Source: Bordetella parapertussis (GTDB lineage Bacteria; Acidobacteriota; Terriglobia; Bryobacterales; Bryobacteraceae). From it: a DNA stretch of 63,152 nucleotides. The notes below the pieces were generated by a model. It did not search any database. It was not told where the DNA came from and was given only the letters and a program-made list of their open reading frames with translations. The stretch covers positions 1 to 63,152 of the forward strand of contig CALQCC020000025.1 in NCBI GenBank assembly GCA_943328975.2. Reading direction: 5' to 3'. The position numbers were made by a program, and so were the translations under genes. Each line of letters starts with the position of its first letter. Positions within the stretch are counted from its first letter, which is position 1. Of the stretch, positions 10,801-19,715 are shown piece after piece.

Positions 10801-11578
10801 TGCCGCTCTTGGTGACCATGTTAATCATGGCTCCTCCGGCTGCGCCGAACTCGGCCGCGAAGTTGCTGGTCTGGATGGCCACTTCTTCAATCGCGTCCAC
10901 GGACGGTTGGGTCTGCATCACCGCGCTGATCAAGCGGGGTCCCGTGGGGTTCATGGTCATACCGTCCAGCCGCGTGCCGTAGGTGTTTGCCGGCGTTCCG
11001 TTGATCGACATGGAAGTGGTGACGCCGGGGGTGCCTGCGGCGCTGTTGGTGCCGTTGGTGTAATTGATACCGGGGACAAGCCGCGTCGAGACGAACGGAT
11101 CGCGGAAGCCGGAGCCAGTCGCGGCGACAGCGAGAATCGGCAGATTGTTCAGCTGCGATAGCGTGACATTCTGCGATACCTCAGTGGACTCCGTCTTGAG
11201 CAACGAAGCTTCGGCGGTCACGGTAACGGACTCGGAGGTTTGTCCGACTTCGAGCGTAACGTCTTCGCGCATGATCTGCGCCGCTGCCAAGTGAAACTTA
11301 GTGTGAGTGTAGGTCTTGAAGCCAGGGACTGCAACGGTCAGATCGTAGTCGCCGATGGCCAACTGCTGCACGGTGTAGTTGCCTGTGTCGGAACTGGTCG
11401 CATTGGAGATGCTTCCGTTTTCCAGATTGCGAACGGTGATGGGGGCGTTGGCAAGGATTGCCCCACTCGGGTCGTTGATGGTGCCGGTGATGGTGGCTAA
11501 TCCGCCCTGCGCGTGTAAAGAGAGCGCCGCGAACATCGTGAGCAGGATCGTTAGAAGTTGAGCTTTCTTTGTTTGCAT
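7868..11578 (-). CDS. Oar-like TonB-dependent receptor with carboxypeptidase-regulatory domain (copy 1)
   Basis: This 1236-residue outer-membrane protein begins with a signal peptide (to about residue 24). Next comes a carboxypeptidase-regulatory-like beta-sandwich (TITGTINDPSGAILANAPIT, about 28-110), then a plug domain containing IEEVAIQTSNFAAEFGAAGG and MINMVTKSGTNTYHGSAYDY. A long beta-barrel follows, ending in ...FVARVTF, the terminal Phe expected for outer-membrane insertion. No TonB-box was identified with confidence. Length and layout match the Oar/SusC-like receptors that are expanded in Acidobacteria; the substrate is unknown. It is one of three tandem paralogues, with its own promoter upstream and terminator downstream. 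GGGAG sits 5 bases before the ATG. Confidence 0.93.
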   Translation of the reverse strand: MQTKKAQLLTILLTMFAALSLHAQGGLATITGTINDPSGAILANAPITVRNLENGSISNATSSDTGNYTVQQLAIGDYDLTVAVPGFKTYTHTKFHLAAAQIMREDVTLEVGQTSESVTVTAEASLLKTESTEVSQNVTLSQLNNLPILAVAATGSGFRDPFVSTRLVPGINYTNGTNSAAGTPGVTTSMSINGTPANTYGTRLDGMTMNPTGPRLISAVMQTQPSVDAIEEVAIQTSNFAAEFGAAGGAMINMVTKSGTNTYHGSAYDYGTNEWFNARTRYTGLRSKIRQADFGFTLGGPLRIPKLYDGKNKTFFFFSIEIFKQANLVIGNSTVPTPAYRAGDFSNLLTAENRLITTSGGNALDSLNRTIQSGAIFDPTTQRAVAGRNDVRDAYPGNKIPVSLFDPIAVKVLALVPLPQGVNFAQGLLTNNYTGIYDTSRTSKIPSIKLDQNIGSKGRLSFYLQETNTRSPTSTSGADPLPNLISGGNTTFSSGTTVRLNYDYTITPRLLFHIGIGWNDSDFRLDGKQDAPYNAFTSLGLRGALVNRTFPRINTAANANAQIGGMSSLGQTGATASFERRPSGTASASYVTGSHTYKFGVDYRIEKFPNVIDGSSAGTYTFGANMTEQPSLQGITTNQGFDGFEFASFLLGGMSANSIAAPINLSNNKSQIGIYAQDTWKVTRKLTFDYGLRWDFGTYARESYGRNGSIGLAIPNPSASGRPGAMQFEQACQCNFASNYPYAYGPRLGMAYQINTKTVLRAGLGLVYNATSTSSGSSTAGAATGALPGNSGQITGLFKDGMPTSVVAVWPSFNPGVGQTPGTVIAMPQLLDRNAGRPGRLLQWNIALQREINRNLVVDASYVGNRGVWWTAAGLAPLNAISESTLRRYGFNDFTSLAESNLLAALVSSLPANTATRTTLAARGISGFPYSSFPTTQTVLQSLRDYPQYNSSGLAGSPLGNTWYDSFQLSVTQRFNRGLSFNMNYNFAKNLDLISATDVFNRANGKSYSGNDIPHTLRLTVQYVVPKVQANSVVSYLLSDWGLGAYVSYQSAGVLGRPSSNGTVPLSRFLGRGPGSAQLKQNADGSYMNPWSVNWIDNSGAVRTDPLDINCHCYDPTKVQALNPAAWTNIPDGQWAADQSDLRFFRGIRRPSENMNFSRNFRLKERVTLNVRVEFNNVLNRMLLPSPSTAGNFAQAPTKFTSGASTGLYSGGFGTYSVLSGVGGQRTGTFVARVTF

Positions 11579-11617
11579 GTAGACTCCCTCAGTTGGGCAT
11601 AGCCCAGATTGGGGACA

Positions 11618-11646
11618 AGTCTATACTAGTTTGCGTTCGGATACAA
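11618..11646 (-). promoter_or_regulatory. sigma70-like promoter of receptor gene 1
   Basis: On the minus strand TTGTAT (11641-11646) and TAGACT (11618-11623) are 17 bases apart, about 40 bases before the ATG. The same TTGnnn-17-TAnAnT layout and distance are found upstream of the other two tandem receptor genes, which is the main support. Confidence 0.5.
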
Positions 11647-11712
11647 GGGAGCCGGTGCAATCCCCTTGGCCTGGGATCTTTTTACGCCTGCGCAGGCTAC
11701 GGGACATACTGC

Positions 11713-11743
11713 AAAAGAAAAGCCCCGAGCTTTCGCCCGGGGC
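11713..11743 (-). terminator. rho-independent terminator after receptor gene 2
   Basis: The minus-strand stem GCCCCG/CGGGGC with a GAAAG-containing loop (11722-11743) is followed by TTTTCTTTTGC. It lies 25 bases past the stop of receptor gene 2 and is nearly identical to the terminators at 7819 and 15625. Confidence 0.85.
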
Positions 11744-11767
11744 CGAAGGATACTCGCGAACTATAAG

Positions 11768-14700
11768 CTAGAACGTCAGGCGAGCCACGAAGGTGCCTGT
11801 ACGTTGGCCGCTTAGGCCGCTGAGGACACTGTAGGTACCGAAGCCGCCGCTGTACAAGCCGGTGCTCGCGCCCGAGGTGAACTTCGTCGCTGCTTGGGCG
11901 AAGTTGCCCGCGATTGACGGGTTCGGCAAACGCGTCCGGTTGAACACGTTATTAAACTCCGCTCGCACATTCAGACTCACCTTCTCCGTCAACCGGAAGT
12001 TGCGGCTGAAGTTGGCGTTTTCGGTAGGCAGGCGCGTCCCACGGAAGAAGCGGAGCGTGCTTTGGTCGGCACCCCACTGTCCGTTGGGGATGTTCTCCCA
12101 GGCCGCCGGATTCAGCACCTGGTTCTTGGTCGGATCGAAGCAGTGGCAGTTGATGTCGATCGGGTCGGTGTGGACCTTGCCGTCGTAATCCACCCAGTTC
12201 ACCGACCACGGGTTCATGTAGCTGCCGTCGGCGTCCTTCTTCAACTGCGCGCCACCCGGACCGCGGCCCAGGAACAGGCTGATCGGCACCGTACCGTTGC
12301 TGGTGGGACGCCCCAACACACCCGCGCTCTGATACTGCATGTACACGCCCAGACCCCAATCCGACAGCGCGTAGGACACCACCCGGTTGGAGAGGATCGC
12401 CAGACCAGACTTACTCAGTTGCGGAACCTGATACTGCGCCGTCAACCGCAGCGTGTGCGGAATGTCGTTCGACGACAGGTTCTTGCTCAGCCCCCGGTTG
12501 AAGACGTCGGAAATCGACGTGATCGTATCCAGGTTCTTCGAGTACGTGTAGTTCATGTTGAAGCTCAGCCCGTGCGTGAAACGCTGGGTCAAGGTCAGCT
12601 GGAGTGCATCGTACGAGGTGTTGCCCAGCGGCGCGGCCGTAAGGCCGCTTCCGGTGAACTGCGGATAATCCAGCAACGACTGCCGCACGGTCTGCGTCCC
12701 CGGGAAGCTCGAATAGGGGAAGCCGCTGATGCCGCGGGAAGCGAGCGTCGACCTTGCGGCGGTGTTCGTCGCAAGGCTCGACACCAGCGCCGTCAACAGA
12801 TTCGCTTCGGCTTGGCTGGTGAAATCCGTGAAGCCGTAACGCTTCAGCGTGTCCGCGCTCAGGGAGTTGAGCGTAGCCAAGCCGTTGGCGGTCCACCAGG
12901 TGCCACGGTTGCCGATGTAGGAAGCCTCGACCACCATGTTGCGATTGATTTCGCGCTGCAGACCGAGGCTCCATTGCGTCAACCGCGCCGGGCGGCCGGC
13001 GTTGCGGTCCAGCAGCGTGTTCTGGGACATCGCGACAACCTGACCAGAAGACTGGCCCGCTGCCGGGTTGAACGACGGCCACACGGCCACAATGCTCGCG
13101 GGCATGCCGTCCTTGAACAGGCCCGTGATCTGGCCGGAGTTCGCCGGTAGCGCACTGGAACTCGCCGAGGATGCCGCGGAACCGGAGGCGGTGGCGGTGG
13201 AGTTGTACACCACACCCAAACCGAACCGGAGTACGGTCTTGCTGTCAAACTGATACGCCAAGCCCACCCGGGGTCCCAGGGCATAAGGGTAGTTACTGGC
13301 GAAGTTGCACTTGCAGACCGACTCAAATTGAGTGGCGCCCAGTCTTCCCGCTGCGGACGGATTCGGAATATCGAGTCCGATAGAGCCGTTGCGGCCATAC
13401 TGTTCCCGGGCGTAAGTACCCAAGTCCCAGCGCAGACCGTAATCGAACGTCAGTTTGCGCGTAAGCTTCCAGGTGTCCTGTGCGTACAGAGCATACTGTT
13501 TCTTCTTGTTCGCCAAGGCGATCGGGGCGGACAAGGAGTTCGCGCTGGTACCACCCAACAGGAAGGAGGCAAATTCGTAGCCGTCGAAACCCTGGTTCGT
13601 CGTGATCCCCTGCAGGAAGGGCTGTTCGGTCATGTTCGAGCCAAAGGTGTACGTCCCGTTCACGTTGGTGTAGAAGTAGTTCGGGAATTTCTCCTCGCGG
13701 TAATCGAAACCGAGTTTGTAGGTGTGGCCGCCGGTCACGTAGTTGATGGATCCGGTCGCCGACGGACGCCGCTCGAAGGATGCCGTCGGCTGGAACGCCC
13801 CGATCGACGTCATGCCGCCAATTTGTTGGTTGGCGTTGACATTCGTGACGATTCTGGGGAAGAGGCCCTCTTGGGTGGCGCCCTTCAGACCCAATGTCTG
13901 CAAAGCGTTGAAGCCGGGGACAGGAGCATCCAAGCGGAAGTCACTGTCGTTCCAGCCAATACCCAAGTGCAGCAGGAGGCGCTGCGTCAGGTTATGGTCC
14001 AGGTTCAGGCGGATGGTGGTGCCGGAAGAGAAGGTCCGGATGCCGCCCGTGATCTGGTCCGGCATGGGATCCGCACCCGATGGGCTGCGCGGAGAGCGAG
14101 TGTTTGTTTCCTGCAGGTAGAACGACAAGCGGCTGCTCGAGCCGACGTTCTGGTCCAGTTTGATGGATGGAATCTTGGAGGTACGATCCGCGTTCCAGTC
14201 GCCAGTGTAGTTATTAGTAGCCAAGCCCTTGTCGAAATTCGTGCCTGCTGGCAGGGGAACGTAGGTCAGAACCTTTAAGGCTATGGGATCGAAACGCGAT
14301 ACCGGGATTTTGTTGCCGGGGAAAGGATCGCGGTTAAACTTGCCGCCTGCGACGGCGACCTGCGAGTTCGGATCGAAGATCGTACCGCTGGCCATCGTGC
14401 GGCCCAGGGAGTCCAGAGCGTTACCGGTGGCCGTGGTGATCAGGCGGCCTTCGGCCGGGATCAGGGCGCTGAAATCGCCATTCCGGTACGCCGCCGTCGG
14501 AACCGACGCGTTGCCATTCAGTTGGTTCGTCTGCTTAAAGAGTTCAAGACTGAAGAAGTAGAACGTCTTGTTGGTGCCATTGTAGACCCCGGGGATTCGC
14601 AGCGGACCGCCGAAGGTACCGCCGAAATCGTGCTGGCGGATTTTGGGGCGCAAGTACAGATACGGTTGGTGAGCGTACAGAGCTTCGTTGGTGAAGTAGT

Positions 14701-15502
14701 CGTACGCGCTGCCATGGTACGCGTTGGTGCCGCTCTTGGTAACCATGTTGATCATGGCGCCGCCCGCCGCACCGTATTCGGCCGCGAAGCTGCTCGTCAT
14801 GATCGCAACTTCTTCAATCGCGTCCGTCGACGGCTGCGTCTGCATTTGGTTGGCCAGCAGACGAGGACCCGTCGGGTTCATCGTCATCCCGTCCAGACGC
14901 GTGCCGTAGGTGTTGGCCGGCGTGCCGTTCACCACCATGTTCGTTGCCACCACCGGAGCACCGTTGGCGCCATTGCTATAGTTGATGCCCGCCGTCAAAC
15001 GCACCGACGAAAACGGATCGCGGAACCCAGAGCCCGTTGTTCCTACGGCCAGTACCGGCAGGTTGTTGAGCTGCGCCAGGGTCACGTTTTGCGCCACCGT
15101 GCTCGACTCGGTCTTGAGCAACGATGCCTCCGCCGTAACCGTGACCGATTCGGTCGTCTGTCCGACCTCCAGCGTTACGTCTTCGCGCATAATCTGCGCC
15201 GCCGCCAAGTGGAAACTAGTGTGCGTGTAGGTCTTGAAGCCAGGGACTGCGACAGTCAGTTCGTAGTCTCCGATGGCCAACTGCGGCACGGTGTAGTTAC
15301 CGGTGTCGGAACTGGCTGCCGTGGAGACGGTTCCGTTTTCCAGATTACGAACCGTAACCGGTGCGTTTGCAATGATGGCCCCACTGGGATCGTTGATCGT
15401 GCCGGTAATGGTCGCGAGTCCGCCCTGTGCGTGTAGCACGGGCGCCGCGAACACTGCGAGCAGGATGGCAAGAGCGGGAAGAACTGTTTTCTTGATGTGC
15501 AT
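11768..15502 (-). CDS. Oar-like TonB-dependent receptor with carboxypeptidase-regulatory domain (copy 2)
   Basis: Starting at MHIKKTVLPALAILLAVFAA, this is a 1244-residue paralogue of the flanking receptors. I chose this start because it gives a clean signal peptide and lies about 40 bases after a good promoter. The frame stays open 80 codons further upstream, but that extension crosses the terminator and 3' end of the next receptor gene. The order is signal peptide, carboxypeptidase-regulatory domain (TITGTINDPSGAIIANAPVT), plug (MINMVTKSGTNAYHGSAYDY), and a barrel ending FVARLTF. Blocks such as QTESVTVTAEASLLKTESS-type plug sequence are almost the same in all three copies, while barrel loops differ, so the copies probably arose by duplication and diverged in ligand. 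The ligand is unknown. Confidence 0.92.
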   Translation of the reverse strand: MHIKKTVLPALAILLAVFAAPVLHAQGGLATITGTINDPSGAIIANAPVTVRNLENGTVSTAASSDTGNYTVPQLAIGDYELTVAVPGFKTYTHTSFHLAAAQIMREDVTLEVGQTTESVTVTAEASLLKTESSTVAQNVTLAQLNNLPVLAVGTTGSGFRDPFSSVRLTAGINYSNGANGAPVVATNMVVNGTPANTYGTRLDGMTMNPTGPRLLANQMQTQPSTDAIEEVAIMTSSFAAEYGAAGGAMINMVTKSGTNAYHGSAYDYFTNEALYAHQPYLYLRPKIRQHDFGGTFGGPLRIPGVYNGTNKTFYFFSLELFKQTNQLNGNASVPTAAYRNGDFSALIPAEGRLITTATGNALDSLGRTMASGTIFDPNSQVAVAGGKFNRDPFPGNKIPVSRFDPIALKVLTYVPLPAGTNFDKGLATNNYTGDWNADRTSKIPSIKLDQNVGSSSRLSFYLQETNTRSPRSPSGADPMPDQITGGIRTFSSGTTIRLNLDHNLTQRLLLHLGIGWNDSDFRLDAPVPGFNALQTLGLKGATQEGLFPRIVTNVNANQQIGGMTSIGAFQPTASFERRPSATGSINYVTGGHTYKLGFDYREEKFPNYFYTNVNGTYTFGSNMTEQPFLQGITTNQGFDGYEFASFLLGGTSANSLSAPIALANKKKQYALYAQDTWKLTRKLTFDYGLRWDLGTYAREQYGRNGSIGLDIPNPSAAGRLGATQFESVCKCNFASNYPYALGPRVGLAYQFDSKTVLRFGLGVVYNSTATASGSAASSASSSALPANSGQITGLFKDGMPASIVAVWPSFNPAAGQSSGQVVAMSQNTLLDRNAGRPARLTQWSLGLQREINRNMVVEASYIGNRGTWWTANGLATLNSLSADTLKRYGFTDFTSQAEANLLTALVSSLATNTAARSTLASRGISGFPYSSFPGTQTVRQSLLDYPQFTGSGLTAAPLGNTSYDALQLTLTQRFTHGLSFNMNYTYSKNLDTITSISDVFNRGLSKNLSSNDIPHTLRLTAQYQVPQLSKSGLAILSNRVVSYALSDWGLGVYMQYQSAGVLGRPTSNGTVPISLFLGRGPGGAQLKKDADGSYMNPWSVNWVDYDGKVHTDPIDINCHCFDPTKNQVLNPAAWENIPNGQWGADQSTLRFFRGTRLPTENANFSRNFRLTEKVSLNVRAEFNNVFNRTRLPNPSIAGNFAQAATKFTSGASTGLYSGGFGTYSVLSGLSGQRTGTFVARLTF

Positions 15503-15540
15503 CAGATTCCTTTGTCTTGGCTTTGGCAGAAGCCCAGAAC

Positions 15541-15569
15541 ATTTTATACCTTTGGGTGGGGCGCAACAA
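15541..15569 (-). promoter_or_regulatory. sigma70-like promoter of receptor gene 2
   Basis: On the minus strand TTGTTG (15564-15569) and TAAAAT (15541-15546) are separated by 17 bases, about 38 bases before the ATG at 15502. It is the best match of the three receptor promoters to the sigma70 consensus. Confidence 0.55.
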
Positions 15570-15624
15570 GGGGAGGGATCTAGCAATGGCCTCCGGCTCT
15601 GACGGGTTTGGCAGGAATACACTG

Positions 15625-15658
15625 CAAAAGAAAAAGCCCCGGGCTTGCGCCCGGGGCT
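15625..15658 (-). terminator. rho-independent terminator after receptor gene 3
   Basis: The minus-strand stem AGCCCCGGGC/GCCCGGGGCT-type hairpin (15635-15658) is followed by TTTTTCTTTTGCAGT. It is the third copy of the conserved receptor terminator and lies 22 bases past the stop at 15681. Confidence 0.85.
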
Positions 15659-15680
15659 AAGTAATACTCGCGGAGTGTAG

Positions 15681-18600
15681 TTAGAACGTGATGCGACCGA
15701 CGAAGGTGCCGGTACGTTGACCACCCGTCCCGGACAACACATTCATTGTGCCGAAGCCGCCGCTGTACAAGCCAGCGTTCGCACCGGTGGTGAACTTCGT
15801 GGGTGCACTCGCGAAGTTGCCAGTCGTGATAGGACCAGGCAACCGCATCCGATTGAGAATGTTGTTGAACTCCGCACGAACGTTTAGATTGATGCGTCCT
15901 TCCTTGAACCGGAAATTGCGGCTGAAGTTGACGTTCTCTTCCGGTTGACGGGAAGCGCGATAGAAGCGCAGGGTGCTTTGGTCGGCAGCAAACTGGCCGT
16001 CGGGAACGTTGGTCCAGGCGGCTGGATTCAACACGACCGTCTTCGTGGGATCGAAGCAATGGCAGTTGACGTCGATCGGATCGGTGTGACGCGTACCGGC
16101 GTAATCGACCCAATCCACGGACCAGGGGTTCATATATTTCCCGTCCGCGTCTTTTTTCAACTGCGCGCCGCAGCCGACACAACCCGCAGCGCCGGGACCG
16201 TAGCCCAGGAACTGGCTGATCGGCGTAGTGCCGTTGCTGGTAGGCCGTCCGACGATAGCCGCACTCTGGTAATTCAGATACGCGCCTAGGCCCCAACCCG
16301 AAAGAATGTAGGATGTAACGCGGTTTGAAACAAGCGCTAGCCCCGAGTTCCGCAGTTCAGGCACTTGATACTGAACCGTGAACCGGATATTGTGCGGAAG
16401 GTCGAAGGCACCGAGGTTCTTGCCGTTGGCCCGGTTGAACGGGTCGGACGAGTTTGTGATATCCAGGGACTTGGAGTAGGTGTAGTTCATGTTGAAGCTC
16501 ACACCGTGGTTAAAGCGTTGGGTCACATTCAACTGGAGCGAATCGTACCAGGTGGTGCCCAAGGGGGCGTTAAAGAGTCCGCTCGTAGTGTACTGCGGAT
16601 AGTCCCGCAGCGATTGGCGAACGGTCTGTGAGCCAGGGAAGCTTCCGTAGGGAAGTCCCGTGATGCCGCGAGCGGCCAAATTAGACCGTTGCGCCGCAGT
16701 CAGGGCCGAAACGGTCCTGGTCAACAAGGTGGCGTCGGCAACACTGGTGAAGTCGTTGAAGCCAGCGGCTCGTAGCGTGCTCTGGTTCAAGGAGTTCAGC
16801 GGAGCCAAGGCGTTCGCGGTCCACCACACGCCCCGGTTGGCGACGTAGGAGGCTTCGACTACCAGGTTGCGGTTGATCTCGCGCTGCAGTCCGATGCTCC
16901 ATTGCAACAGGCGCGCCGGACGGCCCGCGTTGCGGTCCATAAGTTGGGGCATCGCGATGACCGCGCCCACGCTCTGACCAACGTTCGGGGTAAAGTTGGG
17001 CCACGCCGGTTGGACGCTGGCGGGCATACCGTCTTTGAACAGGCCGGTAATCTGGCCCGAGTTTGCCGGAAGCGCGCTGGTAGCAGCGCTATTCGACGCG
17101 GCAATGGCCGGCGACGCGGTAGAGTTGTAAACCACTCCGAGGCCTGCGCGCAGCACCGTTTTGTTGTCAATCTGGTATGACAAGCCTAACCGCGGTCCGA
17201 CAGCATAGCGGTAGTTGTTGGCGAACTTGCAGTTGCAGTTGGCCTCGAACTGGGTTGCGCCCAATCGTCCGGATGCCGACGGGTTCGGGATCGCGAGACC
17301 AATCGAACCGTTACGACCGTATTGTTCGTGGGTGTAGGTGCCGTAGTCCCAGCGCAAGCCATAGTCCAGCGTCAGTTTGCGAGTGACCTTCCAGGTGTCC
17401 TGAGCATACATTGCGAATTGGGTCTTGTTATTGCTCAGGGCGATGGGTGCGTTCAGGTTATTGGAGCTCATACCACCTAGCAGGTACGACGCAAATTCAA
17501 AGCCATCGAATCCCTGCGTGGTCGTAATGCCCAACAGCGACGGCTGTTCGGTCATGTTCGAGCCGAAGGTCCAAGTGCCGTTGGTGAGGCCGTCGATGAT
17601 GTTCGGGAACTTCTCCATGCGCCAATCCGAGCCCACCTTGATGGTGTGCCCGCCGGTGACGTAACTGGCGGAAGCGATGCCCGACGGACGCCGTTCCAAG
17701 GAATGGGTCGGGAAACCCGACATACCCAAGTTCGAGCTGCCACCGATGGCGGTGTTGTCATTCACGGCGAGAACCTGATAGGGGAAGTACCGAGCGGCCG
17801 TTTGGCCTCTCAGCCCCAGTTCCTTGAGGGCATCGTAGTTCTCAAGCTCTGCTTTCAGAGCAAAGTCGCTATCATTCCAACCTGCGCCCAAGTGCAACAG
17901 CAGGCGCGGAGTGATGGTGTAGTCGTAGTTCAGACGAAGCGTCCGGCCGGACGAGATCGAAGCGACTGAGCCGGTGATCGGCGGAACAAACGCGTCGGCT
18001 CCGGTTGGAGTGCGCGGTACCGCGGTATGCGTCTTTTGGTAGTAGAACGATACGCGACCCTTGCTGCCCATGTTCTGGTCGATCTTGATGGACGGAACCG
18101 CGGACGTGCGGCTCGAGTCATACGTACCCTGGTAGTTATTGGACGCCTGGCCACGCGAGGCATTGAGGCCCAGCGGTTGAGGGATCAGGGGCAGGATCTT
18201 GGCGACGATCGGATCAAAGCGAGTCACGGGGATTTTGTTGCCCGGGAACGGATCACGATACGCGGTACCATTGGCCGCTAGTTTCTGCGTGTTCGGATCG
18301 AAGATCGTGCCGCTGGCCATCGTGCGGCCCAGCGCGTCAACAGCGTTGCCGGTCGACGTTGTGATCAAGCGGTTTTCCGCCGTCAGCAGGCTGGAGAAAT
18401 CGCCGATCCGATAGGCGGGTAGGGGAACGGTAGTGGTATTGCTGGTATTGATATTCTTGCTGCGGAACTGTTCGTAGTTATAGAAGAAGAACGTCTTGTT
18501 CTTACCGTCGTAAACCTTCGGGATCCAAACCGGACCACCAATGGTAAAGCCCCAATCGTGTTGCTTGACCACGTTGCGGATGCCGGTGTAAGGCTGGCGG

Positions 18601-19442
18601 GCATTCATCGCTTCATTGGTCCCGTAGTCGTAGGCGCTGCCATGGAAAACGTTGGTGCCGCTCTTGCTGACCATGTTGATCATGGCGCCACCGGCGGTGC
18701 CGTACTCAGCGGCAAAGTTACTGGTTTCGATGGAGACTTCTTCGATCGCGTCGACCGACGGCTGCGTTTGCTGCTGGGCGCCCAAAAGGCGCGGACCGGT
18801 CGGGTTCGTCGTCATGCCGTCCAAGCGAGCCTGGACCGTGTTGGCCGGCGTGCCGTTGATCACCATAGTGGTGACGGCGGCCGGGGTGCCGGAAGCGATG
18901 TTCGCGCCGGCGGCGTAACGCACGCCCGGAACCAATCGCACCGAATTGAACGGATCGCGGAAACCCGAGTTGCTGCCACCTACGGTGAGGACGGGCAGGT
19001 TATTCAACTGGGTCAGCGTGACGTTCTGCGCCACTGTGCTGGACTCAGTTTTCAGCAGGGAAGCCTCGGCTGTTACCGTGACGGATTCGGAGGTCTGGCC
19101 GACTTCCAGCGAGACATCTTCACGCATCGTCTGTGCGGCGGCCAAGTGGAACTTGGTATGGGTGTAGGTCTTGAAACCTGCGACGGCGACGGTCAGATCA
19201 TAGTCGCCAATCGGCAGCTGCGACACTGTGAAGTTGCCCGTGGTGGAACTGGATCCGGTGAAAACCTGTCCGTTTTCGAGATTACGAACCGAAATCGGCG
19301 CATTCGCGACAACGGCCCCACTGGGGTCATTCACCGTGCCAGTGATGGTTGCCAGCGCGGTTTGAGCGCGTAGTGTTGAGGTTGCCGTAAATGCGGCAAG
19401 AAGTACGGCGAGAATTGGAGCGAGTATTCTTCGAGTTTGCAT
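15681..19442 (-). CDS. Oar-like TonB-dependent receptor with carboxypeptidase-regulatory domain (copy 3)
   Basis: This 1253-residue outer-membrane receptor is the first of the tandem array in transcription order. It has a signal peptide to about residue 26, a regulatory-like domain (TITGTVNDPSGAVVANAPIS), a plug (AMINMVSKSGTNVFHGSAYD) and a barrel ending FVGRITF. It differs from copies 1 and 2 by a short Cys-containing loop (AAGCVGCGAQL) near the C-terminal third, where the others have no Cys pair. Whether that pair forms a disulfide or binds something is open. It has its own promoter about 38 bases before the ATG. The substrate is unknown; energy would come from TonB-ExbBD encoded elsewhere. 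Confidence 0.93.
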   Translation of the reverse strand: MQTRRILAPILAVLLAAFTATSTLRAQTALATITGTVNDPSGAVVANAPISVRNLENGQVFTGSSSTTGNFTVSQLPIGDYDLTVAVAGFKTYTHTKFHLAAAQTMREDVSLEVGQTSESVTVTAEASLLKTESSTVAQNVTLTQLNNLPVLTVGGSNSGFRDPFNSVRLVPGVRYAAGANIASGTPAAVTTMVINGTPANTVQARLDGMTTNPTGPRLLGAQQQTQPSVDAIEEVSIETSNFAAEYGTAGGAMINMVSKSGTNVFHGSAYDYGTNEAMNARQPYTGIRNVVKQHDWGFTIGGPVWIPKVYDGKNKTFFFYNYEQFRSKNINTSNTTTVPLPAYRIGDFSSLLTAENRLITTSTGNAVDALGRTMASGTIFDPNTQKLAANGTAYRDPFPGNKIPVTRFDPIVAKILPLIPQPLGLNASRGQASNNYQGTYDSSRTSAVPSIKIDQNMGSKGRVSFYYQKTHTAVPRTPTGADAFVPPITGSVASISSGRTLRLNYDYTITPRLLLHLGAGWNDSDFALKAELENYDALKELGLRGQTAARYFPYQVLAVNDNTAIGGSSNLGMSGFPTHSLERRPSGIASASYVTGGHTIKVGSDWRMEKFPNIIDGLTNGTWTFGSNMTEQPSLLGITTTQGFDGFEFASYLLGGMSSNNLNAPIALSNNKTQFAMYAQDTWKVTRKLTLDYGLRWDYGTYTHEQYGRNGSIGLAIPNPSASGRLGATQFEANCNCKFANNYRYAVGPRLGLSYQIDNKTVLRAGLGVVYNSTASPAIAASNSAATSALPANSGQITGLFKDGMPASVQPAWPNFTPNVGQSVGAVIAMPQLMDRNAGRPARLLQWSIGLQREINRNLVVEASYVANRGVWWTANALAPLNSLNQSTLRAAGFNDFTSVADATLLTRTVSALTAAQRSNLAARGITGLPYGSFPGSQTVRQSLRDYPQYTTSGLFNAPLGTTWYDSLQLNVTQRFNHGVSFNMNYTYSKSLDITNSSDPFNRANGKNLGAFDLPHNIRFTVQYQVPELRNSGLALVSNRVTSYILSGWGLGAYLNYQSAAIVGRPTSNGTTPISQFLGYGPGAAGCVGCGAQLKKDADGKYMNPWSVDWVDYAGTRHTDPIDVNCHCFDPTKTVVLNPAAWTNVPDGQFAADQSTLRFYRASRQPEENVNFSRNFRFKEGRINLNVRAEFNNILNRMRLPGPITTGNFASAPTKFTTGANAGLYSGGFGTMNVLSGTGGQRTGTFVGRITF

Positions 19443-19477
19443 GTTCAGATTTGGCCCCCCTAGGGCTGAGTGAAACC

Positions 19478-19506
19478 ACTGTATACCATTCGGCAGGGTG
19501 GTTCAA
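19478..19506 (-). promoter_or_regulatory. sigma70-like promoter of receptor gene 3
   Basis: On the minus strand TTGAAC (19501-19506) and TACAGT (19478-19483) are 17 bases apart, about 35 bases before the ATG at 19442. The same layout precedes receptor genes 1 and 2. Confidence 0.5.
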
Positions 19507-19715
19507 GTCTTACAGGGGAAAATAGGTACATTGGGTGGTCAAACCGCGCATTTCTGACTAAACCAGTCGTTCTCTGCCTGCTGTATCATCTGGGTTGATA
19601 CATCCGCTTGTATTTCGTGATAGAAAATCCAGAATCGGCACCCTGGGCAAAAGAGGGACCCCATAGGCCGAAAGAGGCCTTGACTCCGGCATTCTTTGCG
19701 ACGACAATTGTGACC

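Noticed and set aside
12062-13150. Long plus-strand frames opposite the receptor genes (also at 7862, 9680, 10433, 13328, 14522, 18558)
   Set aside because: All mirror conserved receptor sequence, repeat in the same places in the three paralogues, and show no family motif.
15503-15742. An 80-codon N-terminal extension of receptor copy 2
   Set aside because: It crosses the terminator and the 3' end of receptor copy 3 and lies upstream of the promoter; the signal peptide begins at 15502.
11618-19506. A non-canonical 15-base promoter spacing (TTG-15-TATA)
   Set aside because: Shifting the -10 by two bases gives TAGACT, TAAAAT and TACAGT with the normal 17-base spacing in all three, so no special sigma factor is needed.
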